A stretch of 8,305 bases of DNA from Burkholderiaceae bacterium (GCA_947380285.1 CANCQD010000101.1:1-8305), one strand, 5' to 3'; shown: positions 1 to 6,236, counted from the first letter of the stretch. Notes: a model not told the origin generated them from the letters alone. Translations and numbers: made by a program.

Positions 1-342
1 AAATTTCCAGGTCAACTCTCCGGCGGCCAGCAACAACGCGTAGCTATTGCACGCGCATTGAGTATGGATCCGATTGTGATGTTGTTCGATGAGCCTACCT
101 CTGCGCTTGACCCTGAAATGGTTGGTGAAGTTTTAGATGTCATGGTCAAGCTTGCCAATGAAGGGATGACGATGTGCTGCGTGACTCATGAAATGGGTTT
201 TGCGCGCAAAGTTAGTCATCGGGTGATCTTTATGGATCAAGGCCGAATTATTGAGGATTGCAGTAGGGATGAATTCTTTGGCAACCCAGATGCACGTTCA
301 CCTAGAGCTAAAGATTTCTTATCCAAAATACTTCCTGGGTAA
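1..342 (+). CDS. Polar amino-acid ABC transporter ATP-binding protein, C-terminal part (5' end outside window)
   Basis: This is the ATPase subunit of an amino-acid importer of the GltL/GlnQ/HisP family. It hydrolyses ATP at the inner face of the cytoplasmic membrane to drive uptake of a polar amino acid, probably glutamate/aspartate or glutamine. The frame is open from base 1, so the gene starts upstream; 113 residues and the stop are visible, under half of a typical ~240-residue subunit. The order is diagnostic: ABC signature LSGGQQQR at visible residues 6-13, Walker B and D-loop [14 protein letters not shown] soon after, then the H-loop in VTHEMGF. The Walker A motif is upstream and not visible. 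The sequence [15 protein letters not shown] is typical of the polar amino-acid subfamily, but the exact substrate cannot be told. The TTG at 58 is an internal Leu codon, not a start. The gene converges on the leftward protease gene with only 23 bases between stops. Confidence 0.95.
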   Translation, partial: KFPGQLSGGQQQRVAIARALSMDPIVMLFDEPTSALDPEMVGEVLDVMVKLANEGMTMCCVTHEMGFARKVSHRVIFMDQGRIIEDCSRDEFFGNPDARSPRAKDFLSKILPG

Positions 343-362
343 GTCCCTAGGCGCTACCTCTG

Positions 363-380
363 CTATCAGTTGATAGTTTT
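363..380 (+). terminator. Weak candidate terminator after the ABC ATPase gene
   Basis: CTATC (363-367) and GATAG (372-376) can form a five-base-pair stem with loop AGTT, followed directly by TTTT (377-380). It sits 20 bases after the ABC ATPase stop and overlaps the end of the facing protease gene. The stem is short and AT-rich, so it would be weak. A second imperfect GC-rich pairing (334-339 with 345-351, one bulged T) lies just upstream without a T run. Confidence 0.25.
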
Positions 381-1544
381 GGGTTTGGGTCTTTTGCCAG
401 TTTGAACCTTAAGCTCTAATTCTTTATCTTTGCGTAAGATTTTCAGGATCGCTTCATTACCTGGACCAATTTGGGCAATTTGATTCAATAGCTGTCTGAC
501 ATCTTTGGTGCTATTGCCGTTGACCGCTACTAGAACGTCTCCAGGCTTGATGCCGCCCCTGGCTGCAGGCCCACCCTCTAGCACGCCTGACAATAGAACG
601 CCCACGGTATTTTGAGGTAGTCCAAGTGACTCTGAGAGCTCCTTAGATAGGTTTTGAGGCTCAACCCCGATCCAGCCGCGTGTGACGCTGCCATTGTTGA
701 GAATCGATTCCATTACCTGTCTTGCTAGATTAATGGGGATGGCAAAACCAATTCCCATGGAGCCTCCATTATTGGAATAAATGGCGGTGTTAATTCCAAT
801 TAAATAGCCTCGAGTATCTACTAATGCGCCACCAGAATTTCCAGGATTAATTGCGGCGTCAGTTTGGATAAAGTTTTCAAAAGTATTGATGCCTACATGA
901 TCACGACCTAGAGCAGAAATAATTCCAGAGGTGACTGTTTGACCAACTCCAAAGGGGTTTCCAATGGCAAGCACTACATCCCCAACGTGAACCGATTCAA
1001 TTTTTCCTAAGGTGATGGGCGTAGGCAATTGCTTTACATCAATTTTTAAAACGGCAATATCTGTTTCTGGATCACCGCCAATTATTTTGGCCTTTACTTT
1101 TCTGCCATCAGATAGCGCTACATCAATTTCATCTGCATCACTAATGACATGATAGTTGGTGAGAATAATTCCCTCCGGACTGACGATCACCCCAGAGCCT
1201 AGGCTGGAGCTTGGTTCTGAGTCTGGAGGTTGATCTCCAAAAAAGAATTTAAATAAGGGATCTGCCGATTTGTTACCACTATCTTTGCGGGCCTTAGGTT
1301 TTGTATTTGCCTTGCTCGTAAAAATGTTGACGACAGCGGGCATCGATTTTTTGACAGCCTCGTGATACGAGCCAGGACTAATTGCAGAATGATCGTAAGC
1401 ACCCTCTCTGAGGGTGACACTCTCCACCATTGAGCCCATTTGCGCGCCCGATATCCAGCTAGGTTTGAGCGTAGCAACAATAAATAATGCAGCCAACAAA
1501 ATGGTTACCGATTGCGCAAATAGTAACCAGAGTCGATTCAACAT
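366..1544 (-). CDS. DegS/DegQ-like (HtrA family) membrane-anchored serine protease with one PDZ domain
   Basis: This is a trypsin-fold HtrA-type protease (392 residues) acting in the periplasm in envelope protein quality control or stress sensing. One N-terminal hydrophobic segment (about residues 5-26) looks like a membrane anchor or uncleaved signal. The protease domain spans about 60-280, with a catalytic triad of His132 (TNYHVISDADEI), Asp162 (TDIAVLKID) and Ser237 (GNSGGAL). A single PDZ domain follows (about 290-380, with GVLEGGPAARGGIKPGDVL). One PDZ and an anchor resemble DegS; the Phe/Asp-rich stretch DPLFKFFFGDQ before the protease core resembles the LA loop of DegQ-type proteins, so I leave the symbol blank. 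An in-frame TAA lies six bases before the ATG, so no earlier start is possible, and the hydrophobic anchor needs this start. No clear Shine-Dalgarno precedes it. The gene follows mscL by 17 bases and is probably co-transcribed and perhaps translationally coupled. Confidence 0.93.
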   Translation of the reverse strand: MLNRLWLLFAQSVTILLAALFIVATLKPSWISGAQMGSMVESVTLREGAYDHSAISPGSYHEAVKKSMPAVVNIFTSKANTKPKARKDSGNKSADPLFKFFFGDQPPDSEPSSSLGSGVIVSPEGIILTNYHVISDADEIDVALSDGRKVKAKIIGGDPETDIAVLKIDVKQLPTPITLGKIESVHVGDVVLAIGNPFGVGQTVTSGIISALGRDHVGINTFENFIQTDAAINPGNSGGALVDTRGYLIGINTAIYSNNGGSMGIGFAIPINLARQVMESILNNGSVTRGWIGVEPQNLSKELSESLGLPQNTVGVLLSGVLEGGPAARGGIKPGDVLVAVNGNSTKDVRQLLNQIAQIGPGNEAILKILRKDKELELKVQTGKRPKPKTIN

Positions 1545-1562
1545 TAATTAGGAGTGCGTAAA

Positions 1563-1985
1563 TTATTTTTTTAGACTGTCGCGAATCTCGCGCAGCAAAA
1601 CGACATCTTCCGGAACGGGAGGTGGAGGAGGAGCATCCATCAAGCGAACTTTATTGACCACCTTAACCATTTGGAAGATAACGAACGCCAAAAGGATAAA
1701 GTTGATCGAAATGGTGATGAAGTTGCCGTAGGCAAAGATGGGTACACCGGCCTTTTTCAGGGCATCAAAGGTTCTTGGTATGCCATCTGGAACGTGGCCA
1801 AGAACAATAAACAGGTTGGTAAAGTCGATATGACCCCCTAAAAGGGTGGAAATAACAGGCATGACGATGTCATTTACCAGGGAATCGACGATTTTCCCGA
1901 AAGCGCCACCAATAATGACACCGACCGCCAAATCAATGACATTGCCCTTTACTGCAAAGTCTCGAAACTCCTTTAAAACGCTCAT
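1563..1985 (-). CDS. mscL: Large-conductance mechanosensitive channel MscL
   Basis: MscL is a homopentameric inner-membrane channel that opens on strong membrane tension and releases solutes during osmotic downshock. The 140 residues are close to the usual length (about 136 in E. coli). The N-terminal amphipathic helix ([15 protein letters not shown]) is followed by TM1 (about 16-45) with the conserved pore-lining [16 protein letters not shown], including the Leu19/Val23 gate positions. A periplasmic loop follows, then TM2 (about 83-108) and a cytoplasmic helix ending [12 protein letters not shown] run of five prolines (119-123) links TM2 to the C-terminal bundle. The start is well supported: a strong AAAGGAGGG lies five bases before the ATG (complement of 1991-1999). 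It is first in a leftward pair with the HtrA-type protease and diverges from petA across 137 bases. Confidence 0.98.
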   Translation of the reverse strand: MSVLKEFRDFAVKGNVIDLAVGVIIGGAFGKIVDSLVNDIVMPVISTLLGGHIDFTNLFIVLGHVPDGIPRTFDALKKAGVPIFAYGNFITISINFILLAFVIFQMVKVVNKVRLMDAPPPPPVPEDVVLLREIRDSLKK

Positions 1986-2011
1986 AAATGCCCTCCTTTG
2001 AATTTAGATTG

Positions 2012-2031
2012 AGATTAACCCAAGATTAACC
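2012..2031. repeat. Tandem 9-base direct repeat, 11-base period, upstream of mscL
   Basis: AGATTAACC occurs at 2012-2020 and again, perfectly, at 2023-2031. A partial copy (AGATT) lies at 2006-2010. On the mscL strand it reads GGTTAATCT twice. The period of 11 is about one helical turn, so both copies face the same side of the DNA, as in many operators. It lies 13 bases beyond the mscL Shine-Dalgarno and between mscL and petA, so it could serve either gene. The repeat is seen directly; an operator role is inference. Confidence 0.5.
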
Positions 2032-2041
2032 TCATAACTTT

Positions 2042-2070
2042 CTGCCTTACCCTACTTTTTACTTTAAAAT
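2042..2070 (+). promoter_or_regulatory. Candidate promoter for the petABC operon
   Basis: TAAAAT at 2065-2070 resembles a -10 box, with the poor -35 match CTGCCT at 2042-2047 at 17-base spacing. It lies 52 bases before the petA start. The surrounding strand (2041-2110) is rich in T and C, with CCTAC at 2051 and again at 2071. The mscL promoter must lie in the same 137-base divergent region, but I could not pick a convincing pair of boxes for it. Confidence 0.22.
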
Positions 2071-2122
2071 CCTACCTTTAAGCAATTTCCACCCATAAAT
2101 ACCCTTTTTAGGAATTTTGTAA

Positions 2123-2725
2123 ATGAGTGACAAGCCCTCTATGGACAAGGATCGCCGTAATTGGTTGATCGCCACATCGGCGGTTGGTGGCGTAGGCGCC
2201 GCCGCAGCCCTTTACCCTTTTGTAGACAGTTTTGAGCCTTCTGAGCGTGCAAAAGCCGCTGGAGCTGCTGTTGAAATAGATATCTCTGGTATGCAGCCAG
2301 ATGAGATGAGAATGGTGGAGTGGCGTGGTAAGCCTGTTTGGGTGGTTCGTCGTACCCCTGATCAGGTTGCTGAGTTATCCAAGATTGATAGCGAATTGGC
2401 TGACCCGAATTCATTGCGTGACCCAGCTCAATTTACACCCCCATACGCCCAGAATCAGTGGCGCTCTATTAAACCTGAGTACCTTGTAGTAGTTGGTATC
2501 TGCACCCATTTAGGTTGCTCTCCAACGCCTAAATTTGAATCCGGTGCCCAACCTTCCCTGCCGAATACTTGGCCAGGCGGCTTCCTTTGCCCATGTCATG
2601 GCTCTACATTTGACATGGCAGGCCGTGTATTTAAGAACAAACCAGCCCCAGATAACCTTGAAGTGCCGCCACATATGTATTTGAGCGACACCAAGATTCT
2701 GGTCGGCGATGATAAGAAGGCCTAA
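2123..2725 (+). CDS. petA: Ubiquinol-cytochrome c reductase iron-sulfur (Rieske) subunit
   Basis: This is the Rieske subunit of the cytochrome bc1 complex. Its 2Fe-2S cluster takes one electron from ubiquinol at the Qo site and passes it to cytochrome c1 on the periplasmic side. The 200 residues match the family. The N-terminus has a twin-arginine-type signal anchor: Arg11-Arg12 in DRRNWLIAT, then a small-residue hydrophobic helix (about 15-33), which fits folded export by Tat with the anchor retained. Cluster-binding motifs are CTHLGC (Cys127, His129, disulfide Cys132) and CPCHGS (Cys156, His159, disulfide Cys158), all intact. The start has AGGAA at 2110-2114, eight bases before the ATG. It is the first gene of petABC; its stop codon overlaps the Shine-Dalgarno of petB (AAGGAG at 2724-2729), a sign of tight coupling. 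No tat genes are in the window. Confidence 0.98.
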   Translation: MSDKPSMDKDRRNWLIATSAVGGVGAAAALYPFVDSFEPSERAKAAGAAVEIDISGMQPDEMRMVEWRGKPVWVVRRTPDQVAELSKIDSELADPNSLRDPAQFTPPYAQNQWRSIKPEYLVVVGICTHLGCSPTPKFESGAQPSLPNTWPGGFLCPCHGSTFDMAGRVFKNKPAPDNLEVPPHMYLSDTKILVGDDKKA

Positions 2726-2735
2726 GGAGAGATAA

Positions 2736-4136
2736 ATGGCATTCCACGAAAAAGAAGTCCCAGCAGACGCATCCGCCGCCCAAAAGCTAATGGCTTGGGT
2801 TGACTCACGTCTCCCGGTAACTGAAGCATTTAAGCGGCATATGAGTGAGTATTACGCGCCGAAAAATTTAAATTTCTTTTATATTTTTGGCGCATTGGCT
2901 ATCGTAGTGTTGGTAAACCAGATACTTACCGGTATTTTCTTAACCATGAACTACAAGCCTGATGCTGCAAAGGCTTTTGAGTCAGTTGAATACATCATGC
3001 GCGAAGTTCCATGGGGTTGGATGATTCGCTACATGCATTCCACGGGCGCTTCTTTATTCTTTGTGGTGGTGTATTTGCATATGTTCCGTGGTTTGATCTA
3101 TGGCTCCTATCGCAAGCCACGTGAATTGATTTGGATTTTCGGTTGCGCAATTTTCTTGTGCTTAATGGGCGAGGCATTCTTTGGTTACTTGCTCCCATGG
3201 GGTCAGATGTCCTACTGGGGCGCTCAAGTGATTGTGAACTTGTTCTCTGCAATTCCTTTCATTGGGCCAGACTTATCTTTGTGGTTGCGTGGCGACTATG
3301 TTGTGGGTGATGCAACTCTCAACCGCTTCTTTGCATTCCACGTAATTGCTATTCCATTGGTATTGATTGGTTTGGTAGCGGCTCATATTTTGGCTCTCCA
3401 TGAAGTTGGTTCAAACAATCCTGATGGCGTTGAAATTAAAGAGAACTTAGATGCCAATGGTCATCCAGTTGATGGCATTCCATTTCACCCTTTTTACTCA
3501 GTCCATGATGTGATGTATTTGGGTGGGTTTTTGATGATCTTTGCTTGCATCGTGTTCTTTGCTCCAGAGATGGGTGGTTACTTCCTCGAAGCAAATAACT
3601 TTATTCCGGCTAATCCGTTTGTAACGCCGACACACATTGCGCCAGTTTGGTATTTCACACCGTTCTACTCAATGTTGCGTGCAACTACAACAAACTTCTT
3701 ATTGCCTCTATGGATCTTCTTAGCAGTCATTCTTGGAATGTTTGCCCTGAAGACTAAAGACATGAAGGTGAAGGGCGCCTGTGCTGCAATCGCTCTGGTG
3801 TTGGCGGGCGGTTTCTACTTATTTGATGCTAAGTTCTGGGGTGTTGTGATCATGGGCGGTTCTGTTGTGATCATGTTCTTCTTGCCTTGGCTTGATAAGT
3901 CACCAGTGAAATCCATTCGCTATCGCCCACAATTCCATAAATATATTTATGGCGTATTTGTGGTGAGTTTCGTGATCTTGGGTTACTTGGGTATTGAGCC
4001 ACCATCACCGGTGTTCGAAAAGATTTCTCAGGTATGTACTATTTATTATCTGGGCTTCTTCTTGGCAATGCCGTTCTGGAGCACGCTTGGTACATTCAAG
4101 CCAGTCCCAACACGCGTTACTTTTAAGTCCCATTAA
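2736..4136 (+). CDS. petB: Ubiquinol-cytochrome c reductase cytochrome b subunit
   Basis: Cytochrome b is the membrane core of the bc1 complex. It carries two b haems and forms the Qo and Qi quinone sites. The protein is full length (466 residues), combining the N-terminal four-helix haem domain and the C-terminal domain, unlike the split b6/subunit IV form. Haem-ligand histidines are His101 and His115 on helix B and His202 and His217 on helix D. The first pair is 14 residues apart and the second 15, a b6-like spacing. The Qo motif is PVWY (303-306) rather than PEWY. After helix F (about 320-337) there appear to be four more hydrophobic segments (about 347-362, 367-384, 404-421, 435-452), so the C-terminal part is longer than the eight-helix mitochondrial form. 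AAGGAG overlapping the petA stop sits six bases before the start. petC follows after 41 bases. Confidence 0.98.
   Translation: MAFHEKEVPADASAAQKLMAWVDSRLPVTEAFKRHMSEYYAPKNLNFFYIFGALAIVVLVNQILTGIFLTMNYKPDAAKAFESVEYIMREVPWGWMIRYMHSTGASLFFVVVYLHMFRGLIYGSYRKPRELIWIFGCAIFLCLMGEAFFGYLLPWGQMSYWGAQVIVNLFSAIPFIGPDLSLWLRGDYVVGDATLNRFFAFHVIAIPLVLIGLVAAHILALHEVGSNNPDGVEIKENLDANGHPVDGIPFHPFYSVHDVMYLGGFLMIFACIVFFAPEMGGYFLEANNFIPANPFVTPTHIAPVWYFTPFYSMLRATTTNFLLPLWIFLAVILGMFALKTKDMKVKGACAAIALVLAGGFYLFDAKFWGVVIMGGSVVIMFFLPWLDKSPVKSIRYRPQFHKYIYGVFVVSFVILGYLGIEPPSPVFEKISQVCTIYYLGFFLAMPFWSTLGTFKPVPTRVTFKSH
3842..3875 (+). repeat. 13-base direct repeat inside petB
   Basis: TGTTGTGATCATG occurs at 3842-3854 and 3863-3875, exactly 21 bases (seven codons) apart. 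Both copies encode Val-Val-Ile-Met in the same hydrophobic segment (GVVIMGGSVVIMFF). It looks like an in-frame micro-duplication or convergent codon use in a membrane helix of the extended C-terminal part of cytochrome b. Each copy contains the palindrome TGATCA. Confidence 0.6.
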
Positions 4137-4177
4137 TTCACGCCTGAGATATTGGCAAAGAGAAATTAGGAATTAGC

Positions 4178-4951
4178 ATGAAACGAATTCTGCAAACTTT
4201 GATGGGCATCTGCCAAGCAACAGTATTGGTTGCGGCCCTGGGCTTTGGTGTAAGCGCCAATGCAAATGAAGGCGGCTTCCCATTGGATACAGCCCCTAAT
4301 CGCGTCAGTAATAATGCATCTTTGCAAAATGGTGCAAAGATTTTTGTGAACTATTGCTTGAACTGCCACGCAGCTGCAAGCATGCGTTACAACCGCTTGC
4401 GCGATATTGGCTTGACCGATCAGCAAATCAAAGACAACCTCATTTTGACTGATGCCAAAGTAGGTGATTTGATGACAATCTCCATGACTCCAAAAGAAGG
4501 TAAGGCCTGGTTCGGCAAGACTCCACCAGATCTCTCTGTAGAGGCTCGTGCCCGTGGAACTGATTGGCTCTATACCTACTTCCGTACTTTCTACAAAGAT
4601 GACACTACGCAAACTGGTTGGAATAACTTGGTGTACCCAAACGTTGGTATGCCCCATGTACTCTGGCAGTTACAGGGCGAGCGTGCTGCTAAGTTTGAGG
4701 AACATAAAGATCCTCATGATGCAGGCAGAATGGAAAAAGTATTTGTGGGCTTTGAGCAGTTGACCCCAGGCACAATGAAGCCCCAAGAATACGATGACAA
4801 TATCGCTGACTTGGTTGCTTTCATGTCATGGATGGCTGAACCAGTTCAGTTGGAGCGTAAGCGTCTTGGCGTGGTAGTGCTCTTGTTCTTGGCTATCTTC
4901 ACCCTTTTAGCTTGGCGTTTGAATAAAGCTTACTGGAAAGATGTTCACTAA
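4178..4951 (+). CDS. petC: Ubiquinol-cytochrome c reductase cytochrome c1 subunit
   Basis: Cytochrome c1 accepts the electron from the Rieske protein and hands it to a soluble or membrane cytochrome c at the periplasmic face. The 257-residue protein begins with a Sec-type signal peptide (about 1-29, hydrophobic ATVLVAALGFGVS, likely cleavage after SANAN or nearby). The c-type haem site is Cys60-Leu-Asn-Cys63-His64, and Met158 in YPNVGMPHVLW is the probable sixth haem ligand. A C-terminal helix (about 230-247) anchors it in the membrane, with a basic cytoplasmic tail. The length and the motif LDTAPNRVSNNASLQNGA are typical of proteobacterial c1. AGGAA at 4168-4172 lies five bases before the ATG. 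It is the third gene of petABC. The long antisense open frame over its 5' half is a shadow. Confidence 0.98.
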   Translation: MKRILQTLMGICQATVLVAALGFGVSANANEGGFPLDTAPNRVSNNASLQNGAKIFVNYCLNCHAAASMRYNRLRDIGLTDQQIKDNLILTDAKVGDLMTISMTPKEGKAWFGKTPPDLSVEARARGTDWLYTYFRTFYKDDTTQTGWNNLVYPNVGMPHVLWQLQGERAAKFEEHKDPHDAGRMEKVFVGFEQLTPGTMKPQEYDDNIADLVAFMSWMAEPVQLERKRLGVVVLLFLAIFTLLAWRLNKAYWKDVH

Positions 4952-4960
4952 TTGAATTTG

Positions 4961-4984
4961 ATGGGTTCTGACGCTGGGGCCCAT
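4961..4984 (+). other. Possible hairpin in the petC-sspA spacer
   Basis: The 99 bases between petC and sspA (4952-5050) hold one pairing: ATGGG (4961-4965) with CCCAT (4980-4984), with weaker inner pairs possible. There is no T run after it, so it is not a clear terminator, and petABC transcripts may continue into sspAB. I saw no convincing sspA promoter in the remainder. Confidence 0.2.
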
Positions 4985-5050
4985 TGGTGAAAAGATTTAA
5001 CGCTGTTCTGCGTTTGTTGTATTGAAGTAGAAATTTAAGGAAATAAATTT

Positions 5051-5662
5051 ATGATGGTGTTGTACTCGGGTACTAACTGCCCATTCTCGCAACGCTGCCG
5101 CTTGGTGCTTTTTGAAAAAGGCATGGATTTTGAAATCCGCGATGTCGACTTGTTTAATAAGCCTGAAGACATCTCGGTGATGAACCCATATGGCCAAGTC
5201 CCTATTTTGGTTGAGCGCGATTTAATTTTGTATGAGTCCAACATCATCAATGAATATATTGATGAGCGTTTCCCTCACCCACAATTAATGCCGCCTGATC
5301 CAGTGGCACGCGCACGCGCACGCCTCTTCCTCTTCAATTTTGAGAAAGAGTTATTTGTGCACGTAGCTGCTTTAGAGAATGAAAAAGGTAAAGCTGCTGA
5401 AAAGGTTCACGAAAAAGCGCGTTTAGCGATTCGTGATCGGTTGACTCAGTTGGCGCCAATTTTTGTTAAAAATAAATATATGTTGGGTGATGAGTTTTCG
5501 ATGCTGGATGTTGCGATTGCGCCATTGTTATGGCGTCTTGAGCACTATGGTATTGATCTGTCTCGCAATGCAGCGGCTTTGCTGAAATACGCTGAGCGTA
5601 TATTTAGTCGACCTGCATATATTGAGGCCTTAACTCCCTCTGAGAAGGTAATGCGCCGCTAA
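5051..5662 (+). CDS. sspA: Stringent starvation protein A (GST-fold RNA polymerase-associated regulator)
   Basis: SspA binds RNA polymerase and alters transcription in stationary phase and stress; in E. coli it helps lower H-NS and supports acid tolerance. The 203 residues have a thioredoxin-like GST N-domain (about 2-80; YSGTNCPFSQRCRLVL, then the cis-Pro in GQVPIL and the glutathione-site-like YESNIINEYID) and an all-helical C-domain (about 88-195). The surface Pro-His-Pro patch known from E. coli SspA is present at 75-77 (RFPHPQLMP). AAGGAAA at 5037-5043 lies seven bases before ATG-ATG; the first ATG is chosen because MMVLYSGT is the usual N-terminus in this group, but the second (5054) would cost only one residue. 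sspB follows after 29 bases, forming the conserved sspAB pair behind petABC. Confidence 0.97.
   Translation: MMVLYSGTNCPFSQRCRLVLFEKGMDFEIRDVDLFNKPEDISVMNPYGQVPILVERDLILYESNIINEYIDERFPHPQLMPPDPVARARARLFLFNFEKELFVHVAALENEKGKAAEKVHEKARLAIRDRLTQLAPIFVKNKYMLGDEFSMLDVAIAPLLWRLEHYGIDLSRNAAALLKYAERIFSRPAYIEALTPSEKVMRR
5306..5335 (+). repeat. Short tandem hexanucleotide repeats inside sspA
   Basis: GCACGC is repeated three times (5306-5323), followed directly by CTCTTC twice (5324-5335). They encode Ala-Arg three times and Leu-Phe twice at the start of the SspA C-terminal helical domain. Change in copy number would keep the reading frame. The Ala-Arg pattern is common in betaproteobacterial SspA, so it is probably protein-level conservation rather than a mutable locus. 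Confidence 0.6.
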
Positions 5663-5691
5663 GTATTTCTAGCGGTACATTGCTCGTCGGC

Positions 5692-6099
5692 ATGTCTGAC
5701 ATTCCAAGTAACAAGCCCTATCTAATCCGTGCCCTGCATCAGTGGTGCACGGATTTTGGTTTTACGCCCTTCATCGCTGTTTTTGTCGATGCTAGGGTGG
5801 AGGTGCCTATGGAGTTTGTGAAGAATGATGAAATCGTTCTTAACCTCTCTTTGGAGGCGTGCCATCAGCTTCAGTTAGAAAATGACTGGATTAGCTTTCA
5901 GGCAAGGTTTGGGGGCGTTCCAAGAAAGATTATGGTTCCCGTTAGCAATGTCTTGGCTATCTACGCTAGAGAGAATGGACAGGGGATGTCTTTCCCATTT
6001 GACCCAGCTCAGGCCCGTGATCTCCATATTGCAGGCTCAGCGGATAGCACCCCTGAAAAGCCCAAAACTGTAAGACCATCGTTGAAGATTGTGAAATAG
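5692..6099 (+). CDS. sspB: ClpXP protease specificity-enhancing factor SspB
   Basis: SspB is an adaptor that binds ssrA-tagged peptides from stalled ribosomes and delivers them to the ClpXP protease in the cytoplasm. The 135-residue protein has the compact SspB fold in its N-terminal two thirds: NKPYLIRALHQWC at 7-19, IVLNLS at 48-53, and VLAIYARENGQGMSF at 87-101. A flexible polar linker (about 105-127) leads to the C-terminal tail RPSLKIVK, equivalent to the tail of E. coli SspB that docks on the ClpX zinc-binding domain. Start choice: ATG at 5692 gives MSDIPSNKPY, the expected family N-terminus; an in-frame TTG at 5680 would add four residues and is unlikely. No strong Shine-Dalgarno is seen, which fits coupling to sspA 29 bases upstream. 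The tRNA-Thr gene starts 18 bases after the stop. Confidence 0.95.
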   Translation: MSDIPSNKPYLIRALHQWCTDFGFTPFIAVFVDARVEVPMEFVKNDEIVLNLSLEACHQLQLENDWISFQARFGGVPRKIMVPVSNVLAIYARENGQGMSFPFDPAQARDLHIAGSADSTPEKPKTVRPSLKIVK

Positions 6100-6112
6100 G
6101 ATAAAATATATT
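6082..6112 (+). promoter_or_regulatory. Candidate promoter of the tRNA-Thr gene, overlapping the sspB 3' end
   Basis: TTGAAG at 6082-6087 resembles a -35 box inside the last codons of sspB. Two overlapping -10-like hexamers follow: TAAAAT (6102-6107) and TATATT (6107-6112). Spacing to TTGAAG is 14 or 19 bases, neither ideal. Position is the best argument, since either box would start transcription within a few bases of the tRNA 5' end. Confidence 0.3.
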
Positions 6113-6117
6113 CCGTT

Positions 6118-6193
6118 GCCCCTTTAGCTCATCTGGTAGAGCAACTGATTTGTAATCAGTAGGTGGTCTGTTCGAGTCGGACAAGGGGCACCA
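6118..6193 (+). tRNA. tRNA-Thr (anticodon UGU), CCA encoded
   Basis: The full cloverleaf can be drawn. The acceptor stem is GCCCCTT (6118-6124) with AAGGGGC (6183-6189), then discriminator A and an encoded CCA (6191-6193). The D-arm is GCTC/GAGC (6127-6130, 6139-6142). The anticodon stem is ACTGA/TCAGT with loop TTTGTAA, giving anticodon TGT at 6151-6153. The variable region is 6161-6165, and the T-arm is GTCTG/CGGAC around TTCGAGT. The anticodon reads ACA and related Thr codons. The anticodon arm is close to that of E. coli tRNA-Thr(UGU). It lies between sspB and its own terminator. Confidence 0.98.
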
Positions 6194-6203
6194 TAAAATA
6201 CAT

Positions 6204-6236
6204 GGCTCACTGCTTAATTGCTAGTGAGCCTTTTTA
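6204..6236 (+). terminator. Rho-independent terminator after tRNA-Thr
   Basis: A perfect eight-base-pair stem GGCTCACT (6204-6211) / AGTGAGCC (6223-6230), with an 11-base loop, is followed directly by TTTTTATT. It lies 10 bases after the tRNA CCA and would end both the tRNA transcript and any read-through from sspB. Confidence 0.88.

Noticed and set aside
58..60. TTG as start of a short 94-residue ABC protein
   Set aside because: The upstream codons encode the ABC signature LSGGQQQR in frame, so this is an internal Leu codon of a gene starting before the window.
4166..4657. 163-codon open frame antisense to petC
   Set aside because: It overlaps the clearly real cytochrome c1 gene and its translation shows no family motifs. 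It is best explained as a shadow of petC codon use.
4952..5050. Terminator between petC and sspA
   Set aside because: A hairpin can be drawn (ATGGG with CCCAT), but there is no T run after it, so it is not called as a terminator.
5306..5335. Phase-variable microsatellite in sspA
   Set aside because: The units are six bases long and would never shift the frame, and the Ala-Arg series fits the usual betaproteobacterial SspA sequence. It is listed only as a repeat.
5680..5691. TTG start adding four residues to SspB
   Set aside because: The extra residues MLVG are not part of the usual SspB N-terminus, and ATG at 5692 gives the expected MSDIPSNKPY. Neither start has a clear Shine-Dalgarno.
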